Positions 1 to 6,448 of a DNA stretch of 64,000 nucleotides are shown one piece after another (within the stretch, counting starts at the first letter, position 1; each line of letters opens with the position of its first letter). This DNA comes from Streptomyces globosus (GTDB lineage Bacteria; Actinomycetota; Actinomycetes; Streptomycetales; Streptomycetaceae), in the NCBI RefSeq assembly GCF_003325375.1, contig NZ_CP030862.1, positions 5,585,501-5,649,500 of the forward strand. The letters run 5' to 3'. Made by a program: the position numbers and the translations under genes. The notes under the pieces were generated by a model. That model searched no databases. It saw only the letters and a program-made list of their open reading frames with translations, and was not told the origin of the DNA.

Positions 1-368
1 CCGAGGCGGCGGGCGAGGTCGGGGATCTGCTCGGGGGTGCGGACGCGGATGAAGAGCAGCGGCGGCTCGGTGCCGTCCGCGGCGCTGAGGGCGTCGAGGT
101 CGGCGAACTGGCGGACGAGGTTGTCCTCGGCGTCGGCGACATCGCCGTCGCTGATGGAATCCTCCAGGCAGAGGACCATGGAGACGACGCCGCGGTCGGC
201 CTGCTTGCGGATGTCGGCGGCGAGCTTGGGGCGGGTGGCCGGGCTGTAGAGGGTGGCGCCGAGGGCCGCCGCGAGCAGGCGGGCGGGGGAGGCAGCGGTG
301 AACTCGGCCGGCTCCTGGTGGAAGAGGTTCTCGCGAACCGCGGGCGATACGTGCCCAAAGTGACGCAT
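1..368 (-). CDS. HpcH/HpaI aldolase / citrate lyase beta (CitE)-like protein, N-terminal part
   Basis: The gene runs off the left edge; about 122 N-terminal residues are visible, starting with ATG at 368 (MRHFGHVSP...). The segment has the CitE-like features ATLYSPATRP and, about 25 residues on, MVLCLEDSI with the acidic pair that begins the divalent-metal and substrate site of this TIM-barrel family. The family cleaves or forms C-C bonds in acyl-CoA or 2-keto acid substrates; the substrate here is unknown. It is divergent from the TerD gene at 555. CitE-like enzymes are known partners of Ter operons, so it may belong to a Ter-linked biosynthetic module continuing leftwards. Family assignment is fairly secure; the pathway is inference. 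Confidence 0.8.
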   Translation of the reverse strand, partial: MRHFGHVSPAVRENLFHQEPAEFTAASPARLLAAALGATLYSPATRPKLAADIRKQADRGVVSMVLCLEDSISDGDVADAEDNLVRQFADLDALSAADGTEPPLLFIRVRTPEQIPDLARRL

Positions 369-554
369 GTGCTCTCCCGTGCTGGCTCTGCGGCCCAAGT
401 GTGGCGTGGCCGGTAATAGTACGTACGAACGTCAGCCCGGAGTTCCTCGAGCACATGAAGTTCAGGTAACCCTCTTGCACATGCCCACCCGTTCCGGCGG
501 GGACACGGGTGCTGCGGGGGGCCGCGTTGTTCCGCGCGGCCCCGGGAGGGCAGG
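369..554. promoter_or_regulatory. Divergent promoter region between CitE-like and TerD genes
   Basis: This 186-nt gap between two divergent starts must hold both promoters. It contains an AT-richer patch, with GTACGTAC as an 8-nt palindrome at 419-426 and, on the minus strand, TACTAT (421-416) as a possible -10 for the aldolase gene. I could not assign a convincing -35 on either strand. Confidence 0.35.
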
Positions 555-1373
555 ATGGCGGGCATGACGCGCGCGATGCAGAAGGGCTCGAACATCCCGG
601 TGACCTCGGTGGCGGTCCGGGCGGTGCTGCGCTGGACGGGCGGCGCCGATGTCCCGGACGTGGACGCCTCCGCCCTGCTGGTGGGCCCGGACGGCCGGGT
701 GCGGTCGGACGAGGACTTCGTCTTCTACAACCAGCCCCGCCACCCCTCGGGGTCGGTGTGGCGCCTGGGCAAGAAGCAGGTCGGTGATGCGGTCACCGAC
801 GCGGTGCAGGCGGACCTGCGGGCGGTGCCGTCCGCGGTGGACCGGGTCCTGGTGGTCGCCTCCGCCGAGGACGTGCCCTTCGAGCGGGTACGGGACCTGC
901 GGATCCTGCTGTACGACGCCACGGCGAGCGGCGGCGGCGAGCCGGTGGCCTACTTCGACGTGCGGCCCGAGACGGGCGCGGAGACGGCCCTGATCTGCGG
1001 CGAGCTGTACCGGCGGGGCGAAGCGTGGAAGTTCCGCGCCCTGGGCGAGGGCTATTCGGACGGCCTGGTGGGACTGGCGACGGACCACGGGATCTCGGTC
1101 GACGAGAATGCCGCCGAGAGCCCCGCGGACGGCGCGTCCGCGGCTGCCGGGGCTGCCGCGGGGGCGGGCCCTGCGGGGGCGGGCGCCGCCGACCCGGACC
1201 GGACGGCCGCGATGGCACCGCCGACGCCGCTGCCGCAGCAGCCGGCTCCGCCGACGCAGGCGCCGCCGGCCGCGCCGCCCGCGTACGGGTACCCGCAGCC
1301 GGTGTCCCCCGGGCCGGGCGCCGACCCGGCGTTCCGGCTGCCGGTGCAGGGCCCGCAGTTCATGCGCCGCTGA
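555..1373 (+). CDS. TerD-family stress protein with Ala/Pro-rich tail
   Basis: The 272-residue protein has a TerD domain over roughly residues 10-185: VLRWTGGADVPDVDASALL, then DFVFYNQPRHPSGSV, and GELYRRGEAWKFRALGEGY near the end. TerD domains bind calcium and take part in tellurite, metal and envelope stress responses. The acidic NLTGEGDGDDE loop of the two canonical TerD paralogues at 3494-4799 is missing, so metal binding may be weaker. The last 85 or so residues are Ala/Pro-rich and probably disordered. A GGGAGGG Shine-Dalgarno at 543-549 supports ATG 555; in-frame ATGs at 564 and 576 are alternatives. Confidence 0.85.
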   Translation: MAGMTRAMQKGSNIPVTSVAVRAVLRWTGGADVPDVDASALLVGPDGRVRSDEDFVFYNQPRHPSGSVWRLGKKQVGDAVTDAVQADLRAVPSAVDRVLVVASAEDVPFERVRDLRILLYDATASGGGEPVAYFDVRPETGAETALICGELYRRGEAWKFRALGEGYSDGLVGLATDHGISVDENAAESPADGASAAAGAAAGAGPAGAGAADPDRTAAMAPPTPLPQQPAPPTQAPPAAPPAYGYPQPVSPGPGADPAFRLPVQGPQFMRR

Positions 1374-1428
1374 GCCCGCCCGCCGGGAACGCCGGCCGGG
1401 GCCGCGGTCGGCATTCCCGGCCCGGCCC

Positions 1429-1462
1429 CCTGACCGGCCCGCCGCCCCGCGGGCCGGTCAGG
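1429..1462. terminator. Convergent hairpin terminator, 14-bp stem
   Basis: Perfect inverted repeat: arms 1429-1442 (CCTGACCGGCCCGC) and 1449-1462, with a 6-nt loop. It lies between the convergent TerD-type genes and covers the last codons of the minus-strand one. There is no U-tract, as is usual in this DNA. Confidence 0.7.
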
Positions 1463-2192
1463 CCTTGGTCTTGTAGCCGCGCCCCCACTGCAGGCCCCAC
1501 CCGTAGAGCCGGTCCAGTTCGGACTGGAAGCCGTACACGAACTTCACCTCCCGGCGGACGACCAGCTCGCCCTTGACGTGCTCGATCGAGACGACCGCGC
1601 AGGAGCGGGCCTCCGGCTGCCGCTCGTCCAGCGGGATCTCGATCCGCGGCCCGGTGCCCGGGTAGAGGGTGACCAGGGCGTTCGTCCGGTCGAAGGCGGG
1701 TGTCTGGTCGTAGATGTAGACGAACACGAGCAGCCGTTTGATGTCGTCGGCGTGGTCGAGGTTGACGTAGACCGTCTCCCCGGAGGGCGCCCCGAACCGG
1801 TCGTCGCCGCTGAGCTTGACGTACGGCGGGTCGTTGAGGTCGCCGAGCAGGTTGCCGAGGGGCTGGACGACGCCCCGGGTGCCGTCGGCGAGCTCGTACA
1901 GGCAGCCGATGTCGAGGTCGACGTTGACCATGCCCTGTGTGTGGGCCTGCACCATGTCCGGTTTGAACAGCTTGAACGGGTGCCTCAGGAGCCCGGCGCC
2001 CAGGCCTCCGCGGCCGCTGATGTCGGAGGAGCGCATTCGCCAGGAGAGGTTCACGCGCAGGTTGCCGTGGACCGCGCCCTGCTTGGTCAGCGACACCGTC
2101 GGGCGCCTGCGGGTCAGCTCGATCGCCGACGCGGGGCCGCCCGCGTCGAAGTCGAGGGCCCGGCTCCCCCTGATCCCGTCGAAGAATCCCAT
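1458..2192 (-). CDS. TerD/Ter-family protein, larger variant
   Basis: 244 residues starting MGFFDGIRGSRALDFD. It resembles the actinobacterial Ter-associated proteins of about 240 residues, with TVSLTKQGAVHGNLRVNLSW near the start, VNVDLDIGCLYELADG, VKLSGDDRFG and YGWGLQWGRGYKTKA at the end. The VNVDLDIGC and LSGDDR segments correspond to the acidic calcium-binding strand and loop of TerD. No signal peptide or membrane segment is visible. It lies downstream of the DUF475 gene on the same strand, but a strong hairpin at 2284-2325 suggests it has its own transcript. The role in metal or oxidant stress is inferred from family and neighbourhood. Confidence 0.75.
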   Translation of the reverse strand: MGFFDGIRGSRALDFDAGGPASAIELTRRRPTVSLTKQGAVHGNLRVNLSWRMRSSDISGRGGLGAGLLRHPFKLFKPDMVQAHTQGMVNVDLDIGCLYELADGTRGVVQPLGNLLGDLNDPPYVKLSGDDRFGAPSGETVYVNLDHADDIKRLLVFVYIYDQTPAFDRTNALVTLYPGTGPRIEIPLDERQPEARSCAVVSIEHVKGELVVRREVKFVYGFQSELDRLYGWGLQWGRGYKTKA

Positions 2193-2283
2193 CCCCTGTC
2201 CCCCCTCTGTTCCCGGGATCCCCTGATCCCCTCGGTCTCGTCTGGTCGCGTCCGCGCCGCCCGCGCGGGGGCGGTCACGCGGA

Positions 2284-2325
2284 CGGGGCGGCCCGCCGGG
2301 TCCGTGGACCCGGCGGGCCGCCCCG
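2284..2325. terminator. Strong hairpin terminator after DUF475 gene
   Basis: Near-perfect palindrome. Arms 2284-2303 and 2306-2325 pair over 20 bp with a minimal GU loop (effectively 19 bp with a 4-nt loop). It begins 30 nt after the DUF475 stop codon. Confidence 0.8.
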
Positions 2326-2354
2326 CAGTTGAGCGTTCCGCATTACCGCCGCGG

Positions 2355-3467
2355 TCATGCGTCGACGGTGGCCACCTCCGGCAGCATCCGCTTGTTGCGG
2401 CGGACCGAGGACCAGAAGGAGGCGGCGATCAGGATGACGCCGATCGTGCCGGTGATGAGTTCGCTGATCTCGTGCTCGATGGTGACGAGCAGGATGAAGG
2501 CGAGGGCGCCGATCGCGTAGTGCGCGCCGTGCTCCAGGTAGACGTAGTCGTCGAGGGTGCCCTGGCGGACCAGGTAGACCGTCAGCGACCGGACGTACAT
2601 GGCGCCGACGCCGAGGCCGAGCGCCATCCAGAAGATGTGGTTGGTGATGGCGAAGGCGCCGATGACGCCGTCGAAGGAGAAGGACGCGTCCAGGACCTCG
2701 AGGTACAGGAAGAGGAAGAACGCGGCCTTGCCGGCGAGGCCGACGGCGGAGACGGGCTTGCCCGCGGCCTTGGCCTTCTCCTCCTCCTCGTGCTCGCGCT
2801 CCTCTTCTTCTTCCAGCTTGTTCTCGAAGAAGGAGGACAGGCCGCCGACGATCAGGTACGTGATCAGGCCGGCGACGCCGGCGAGCAGCACGGTGGCGGA
2901 CTTGTCCGCGTGGCCGGCGCTGGTGTGGGCGTTCGTGGCGAAGACCATCGCCGAGACCAGGAGGGCGATCAGGGCCACGCACACCGAGAGCATGTCGACC
3001 TTGCCGAGCTTGGCCAGGGGCCGCTCCAGCCACGCCAGCCAGGCGTGCTCGCGCTCCTCGAAGATGAAGTCGAGGAAGATCATCAGCAGGAACATTCCGC
3101 CGAACGCGGCGATCGCCGGGTGGGCGTCGGTGACGAGCGCCTCGTACTGCGCCGGGTTATCGAGGGCGAGCTGGACCGCCTCGATCGGGCCGACCTTGGC
3201 GCTGATCGCGACGATGGCCACGGGGAACACCAGCCGCATGCCGAAGACCGCGATCAGGATGCCGATGGTGAGGAAGATCTTCTGCCAGAAGGCGTTCATC
3301 TTCTTCAGGATTCCGGCGTTGACGACCGCATTGTCGAAGGACAGCGAGATCTCGAGGATCGACAGGATCAGTACGACCCCGAATGCCTCCCACCCCCACT
3401 GCCAAGCGGCGAAGGCAAGGGCGAGCGCCGTGATGGCGAACGACCAGCCGAAGGTTTTCAGAACCAC
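2355..3467 (-). CDS. DUF475 / TerC-like integral membrane protein
   Basis: The 370-residue polytopic membrane protein begins VVLKTFGWSFAITALALAF. It carries the TerC-superfamily signatures EISLSFDNAVVNA (residues about 45-57) and, in the second half, EVLDASFSFDGVIGAFAITN; the paired acidic residues in membrane helices are thought to form a metal site. A charged linker with runs of Glu (KLEEEEEREHEEEE) separates the two halves. GTG 3467 is chosen because homologues start with this VLKTFGW segment; GTG 3473 is two codons upstream. It follows the TerD gene by 26 nt, so the two are likely co-transcribed. TerC/TerD pairs act together in metal-ion and tellurite stress. Confidence 0.88.
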   Translation of the reverse strand: MVLKTFGWSFAITALALAFAAWQWGWEAFGVVLILSILEISLSFDNAVVNAGILKKMNAFWQKIFLTIGILIAVFGMRLVFPVAIVAISAKVGPIEAVQLALDNPAQYEALVTDAHPAIAAFGGMFLLMIFLDFIFEEREHAWLAWLERPLAKLGKVDMLSVCVALIALLVSAMVFATNAHTSAGHADKSATVLLAGVAGLITYLIVGGLSSFFENKLEEEEEREHEEEEKAKAAGKPVSAVGLAGKAAFFLFLYLEVLDASFSFDGVIGAFAITNHIFWMALGLGVGAMYVRSLTVYLVRQGTLDDYVYLEHGAHYAIGALAFILLVTIEHEISELITGTIGVILIAASFWSSVRRNKRMLPEVATVDA

Positions 3468-3493
3468 TGGCACCCCATGATCTTGTACGGCTT

Positions 3494-4069
3494 TTACGAA
3501 ACGTTGACCCCGAAGTCTAGAGCGATGCCCCTGAGGCCCGATGCGTACCCCTGTCCCACCGCCCTGAACTTCCACTCGCCCCCGTACCGGTAGACCTCGC
3601 CGAAGATCATCGCGGTTTCGTTGGAGGCGTCCTCGGTGAGGTCGTAGCGCGCGAGCTCCTGGCCGTCGGCGTCGTTCACGACGCGGATGAAGGCGTTGGT
3701 GACCTGGCCGAAGGTCTGGCGGCGTGCGTCCGCCTCGTGGATCGACACCGGGAAGACGATCTTGTCGACCTCGGCGGGGACCCTGCTCAGGTCGACGAGG
3801 ATCGACTCGTCGTCGCCGTCGCCCTCGCCGGTGAGGTTGTCGCCGGTGTGCTCGACGGAGCCCTCCGGGCTCTTGAGGTTGTTGTAGAAGACGAAGTACC
3901 GGTCCCCCAGGACCCGGCCGTCGCGGCACAGCAGCGCGCTGGCGTCGAGGTCGAAGTCGGCCCCTGTCGTCGAGCGCGCGTCCCAGCCCAGACCGACCAG
4001 GACCCGGGTGAGGTTCGGTGCGGCCTTGGACAGGGAGACGTTGCCCCCCTTGGCGAGTGTGACGCCCAT
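3494..4069 (-). CDS. terD: TerD-family calcium-binding stress protein (paralogue B)
   Basis: At 191 residues it has the usual TerD length and a canonical sequence: MGVTLAKGGNVSLSK at the N-terminus, GLGWDAR, DFDLDASALL, a calcium-loop segment NNLKSPEGSVEHTGDN followed by GEGDGDDE, and WKFRAVGQGYASGLRGIALD near the end. ATG 4069 is preceded by GGGGAGGA at good spacing. The protein is cytoplasmic, with no signal sequence. It is the upstream gene of a probable operon with the DUF475 membrane protein and a close paralogue of the next TerD at 4224, which points to a local duplication. TerD proteins couple calcium binding to tellurite, oxidant and cell-envelope stress responses. Confidence 0.92.
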   Translation of the reverse strand: MGVTLAKGGNVSLSKAAPNLTRVLVGLGWDARSTTGADFDLDASALLCRDGRVLGDRYFVFYNNLKSPEGSVEHTGDNLTGEGDGDDESILVDLSRVPAEVDKIVFPVSIHEADARRQTFGQVTNAFIRVVNDADGQELARYDLTEDASNETAMIFGEVYRYGGEWKFRAVGQGYASGLRGIALDFGVNVS

Positions 4070-4152
4070 GTTGAAGTCCTCCCCGGACGACGTGGTGGTC
4101 GCGGCGCCCCCGGGGTGCTCCGGCGGGCCGGCGGTGGATCGGTGCCAAGCGC

Positions 4153-4189
4153 GTCCGGCGCCGTACACGCGGTGTGCACGACGCCGGAC
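4153..4189. terminator. Secondary hairpin between the terD paralogues
   Basis: GTCCGGCG (4153-4160) pairs with CGCCGGAC (4182-4189) across a 21-nt loop. It lies just downstream of the stronger 4195-4218 hairpin in the minus-strand direction and may be a second terminator or a leader structure for paralogue B. Confidence 0.4.
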
Positions 4190-4194
4190 GGGTG

Positions 4195-4218
4195 GGACTG
4201 CCGGCGGGCCGGCAGTCC
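4195..4218. terminator. Hairpin terminator after terD paralogue A
   Basis: GGACTGCCGG (4195-4204) pairs perfectly with CCGGCAGTCC (4209-4218). It starts 5 nt after the stop codon of the minus-strand TerD gene at 4224 and separates it from paralogue B. Confidence 0.75.
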
Positions 4219-4223
4219 GGGGC

Positions 4224-4799
4224 TCAGACGTTGACGCCGAAGTCCTGCGCGATGCCGCGCAGGCCCGAGGCGTAGCCCTGGCCGATGGCGCGGAACTTCC
4301 ACTCCGCACCGTTGCGGTAGAGCTCGCCGAAGACCATGGCCGTCTCGGTCGAGGCGTCCTCGGAGAGGTCGTAGCGGGCGAGCTCGGTGTTGTCGGCCTG
4401 GTTCACGACGCGGATGTAGGCGTTGCGGACCTGGCCGAAGCTCTGCTGGCGGCTCTCCGCCTCGTAGATCGACACCGGGAAGACGATCCTGGCGACGTCG
4501 GCCGGGACGGACGCCAGGTTCACCTTGATCGCCTCGTCGTCGCCCTCTCCCTCGCCGGTGAGGTTGTCGCCGGTGTGCTCGACGGAGCCGTCCGGGCTCT
4601 TCAGGTTGTTGAAGAACACGAAGTTGGCGTCGCTGGCGACCTTGCCCTGGTCGTTGGTCAGGATCGCGCTGGCGTCGAGGTCGAAGTCGACACCGGTGGT
4701 GGTGCGGGCATCCCAGCCGAGACCGACGAGCACGGCCGTCAGGTTCGGTGCGGCCTTGGTCAGCGAGACGTTGCCGCCCTTGCTGAGGCTGACTCCCAC
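4224..4799 (-). CDS. terD: TerD-family calcium-binding stress protein (paralogue A)
   Basis: 191 residues, collinear with paralogue B: MGVSLSKGGNVSLTK, GLGWDARTTTGVDFDLDAS, NNLKSPDGSVEHTGDN, GEGEGDDE, and RAIGQGYASGLRGIAQDFG at the C-terminus. The start is GTG 4799 with GGAGGACCC directly upstream. A -10-like TAGGAT (minus strand, 4904-4899) about 95 nt before the start could be its promoter, leaving a long leader. Hairpins downstream separate it from paralogue B, so the two may be expressed independently. Same proposed role in calcium-dependent stress response. Confidence 0.92.
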   Translation of the reverse strand: MGVSLSKGGNVSLTKAAPNLTAVLVGLGWDARTTTGVDFDLDASAILTNDQGKVASDANFVFFNNLKSPDGSVEHTGDNLTGEGEGDDEAIKVNLASVPADVARIVFPVSIYEAESRQQSFGQVRNAYIRVVNQADNTELARYDLSEDASTETAMVFGELYRNGAEWKFRAIGQGYASGLRGIAQDFGVNV

Positions 4800-4898
4800 G
4801 GGTCCTCCAATGGGTTCATGAGTGCGGGGTCGGTGCCCCTGTCGTGCGATGGGACCCTCCCGGCGGCGGGCCGGCAGGGCTACCCGATCAACGTGTCG

Positions 4899-4904
4899 AT
4901 CCTA
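4899..4904 (-). promoter_or_regulatory. Candidate -10 (TAGGAT) for terD paralogue A
   Basis: On the minus strand TAGGAT matches the actinobacterial sigma-70 -10 consensus. I found no clear -35 at 16-18 nt. The position in the gap between ahpE and terD suits a terD promoter. Confidence 0.35.
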
Positions 4905-4971
4905 GTGACCGGTTCCCGCCCGGACGAGGTTTCACGCGGAACCCGGCCGGAGGGGAGCCCCGGGGGCCGGA

Positions 4972-5430
4972 TCAGAGGCTGTCGAGGGCCTTGGTGTACT
5001 CGTTCAGGTCACGCGCGTCGGGCAGCCCGTTGACGACGGTCCAGCGCACGATGCCGTCCTTGTCGATGATGAACGTGCCGCGCAGCGCGCAGCCCTTGTC
5101 CTCGTCGAAGACGCCGTAGGCGCGGGAGGTCTCGCCGTGCGGCCAGAAGTCGGAGAGCAGCGGGTAGTCGAGGCCCTCCTGCTCGGCGAAGACGCGCAGG
5201 GTCGGCACGGAGTCGTTGGAGACGGCCAGGAGCTGGACGTCGTCGTTCTGGAAGCGGGGCAGCTGGTCGCGCAGCTCGCACAGTTCGCCGGTGCAGACGC
5301 CGGTGAAGGCGAAGGGGTAGAAGAGCAGCACGACGGCCTTCTCCCCGCGGAAGTCGGAGAGCCGCACCGTGGCGCCGTGGTTGTCCTTGAGTTCGAAGTC
5401 CGGAGCCTTGTTGCCGACCTCGATGGCCAT
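4972..5430 (-). CDS. ahpE: AhpE-type peroxiredoxin with a CxxxxC pair
   Basis: The 152-residue thioredoxin-fold peroxidase should reduce hydrogen peroxide, organic peroxides or peroxynitrite in the cytoplasm. The family motif FYPFAFTGVC holds the peroxidatic Cys46; SDFWPHGETSRAYGVFDE is strongly AhpE-like. A second cysteine, Cys51 (TGELCELRD), sits five residues after Cys46, as in BCP/PrxQ enzymes and unlike mycobacterial AhpE, which has Asp there. The enzyme may therefore resolve itself. ATG 5430 is chosen: GAAGGG lies 9 nt upstream, whereas ATG 5439 would leave no room for a ribosome site. It sits between DUF3052 and the Ter genes. Confidence 0.9.
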   Translation of the reverse strand: MAIEVGNKAPDFELKDNHGATVRLSDFRGEKAVVLLFYPFAFTGVCTGELCELRDQLPRFQNDDVQLLAVSNDSVPTLRVFAEQEGLDYPLLSDFWPHGETSRAYGVFDEDKGCALRGTFIIDKDGIVRWTVVNGLPDARDLNEYTKALDSL

Positions 5431-5525
5431 CTGTCGCATCCCTTCGTTCCCGCATCCCTGCTCTGGGCTGTTCGGGTGGCCCAAGCCTAATGCGCCGTCG
5501 CCGAAGGGGAGCCGGGCGGGAACGC

Positions 5526-5558
5526 ACACACCCCGCCGACGGGGTCGGCGGGGTGTGT
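5526..5558. terminator. Hairpin terminator after DUF3052 gene
   Basis: ACACACCCCGCCGAC (5526-5540) pairs perfectly with GTCGGCGGGGTGTGT (5544-5558) around a GGG loop, 23 nt after the DUF3052 stop. A 15-bp stem without a U-tract. Confidence 0.8.
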
Positions 5559-5581
5559 CTCCGCTGGCTGCGGCGCGTGGC

Positions 5582-6010
5582 TCAGCGCTTGGACTTGGCG
5601 GCCTTCGGGGTCACCAGCTTGCTGGCGGCCCACTCCTTGCCGACGCTGACGGGCCGCGTCTGCGACAGGCCGGCCGTCTCGGCGGCCTCGCTGATGTCGC
5701 TGGCCTCGACGTAGCCGGGGCGGCCCGTCTTCGGGGTCAGCAGCAGGATCAGCGCGGCGTCCTCGACCAGCTCGGTGGCGTCGACGAGGGCGTCGGTCAG
5801 GTCGCCGTCCTCGTCGCGGAACCACAGCAGCACCGCATCGGCCACGTCGTCGTAGTCCTCGTCGACGAGGTCGTTGCCGATCAGTTCCTCGACCTCTTCG
5901 CGGAACTCCTGATCGACGTCGTCGTCGTAGCCGATCTCCTGGACCACCTGTTCGGACTGGAAACCCAGCCGGGCGGCCAGGCTCTCCGCGTGGTCCGCGG
6001 TCGCGCTCAC
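5582..6010 (-). CDS. DUF3052 family protein
   Basis: The 142-residue cytoplasmic protein belongs to an actinobacterial family of unknown function. It has the conserved block QVVQEIGYDDDVDQEFREEV, the acidic LVDEDYDDVADAVLLWFRDE, LLTPKTGRPGYVE and a lysine-rich end (TPKAAKSKR). GTG 6010 is supported by an AGGAGG ribosome site 4-5 nt upstream; an upstream in-frame ATG would put that site inside the coding sequence. It is divergent from aceE across a 438-nt gap, the typical arrangement in streptomycetes. No function is assigned. Confidence 0.85.
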   Translation of the reverse strand: MSATADHAESLAARLGFQSEQVVQEIGYDDDVDQEFREEVEELIGNDLVDEDYDDVADAVLLWFRDEDGDLTDALVDATELVEDAALILLLTPKTGRPGYVEASDISEAAETAGLSQTRPVSVGKEWAASKLVTPKAAKSKR

Positions 6011-6448
6011 GGGGTGCCTCCTGCTCATGTTCGGTGAATGTCTTCGAGCCGCGCGCGTGCGCGCAGCATTGGGCGTAGTCCACACGGGCGCGGCGGATCG
6101 CGCAAGTACCCGGCCGCGGAGACCGTCGAAACGGTGACGATTGCGGCCGTCTCGCCGCAACTTTCAGCCTTCCCGGATGTCCCTGTGGTGATTCATCCCA
6201 CACCATTCCAGCTCATTCGGCATCACACGCTGACTTTCCCACCTGTTTGAGGGGCGAACGCCCTTGCGAACCGCTTGCCGGCGCGGGGCGGAGGCCGGGG
6301 CTCCGGCGGGAGCCCGTCGCGGCACGTCTTCGGCAATCCCCGGGACTCCAGGGATTACCCAGTGGTAGAGATGACGATTCCGACCGAGCGTAAGACCATG
6401 GGAGGCGGCGAAACCAAGGCACGACTCCCCTGACAGCGAAGGAACAGC
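6011..6448. promoter_or_regulatory. 438-nt divergent intergenic region, DUF3052 / aceE
   Basis: No supported ORF. It must carry the promoters of two divergent genes and is less GC-rich than its surroundings around 6120-6250. Seen: TGTGG/CCACA inverted repeat (6184-6188 and 6198-6202), a tight hairpin GGGCG-AA-CGCCC (6252-6263), and the aceE ribosome site GAAGGA (6438-6443). The long aceE leader could be regulatory; nothing in it matches a riboswitch I recognise. Confidence 0.45.

Noticed and set aside
1578..3593. Long plus-strand frame of 671 codons
   Set aside because: It is antisense to the Ter-family and DUF475 genes, has the Asp/Glu/Val/Gly-rich look of a reverse-strand shadow and no recognisable domain.
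6252..6263. Hairpin as a riboswitch in the aceE leader
   Set aside because: A 5-bp stem with a 2-nt loop is too small, and no conserved aptamer elements were seen.
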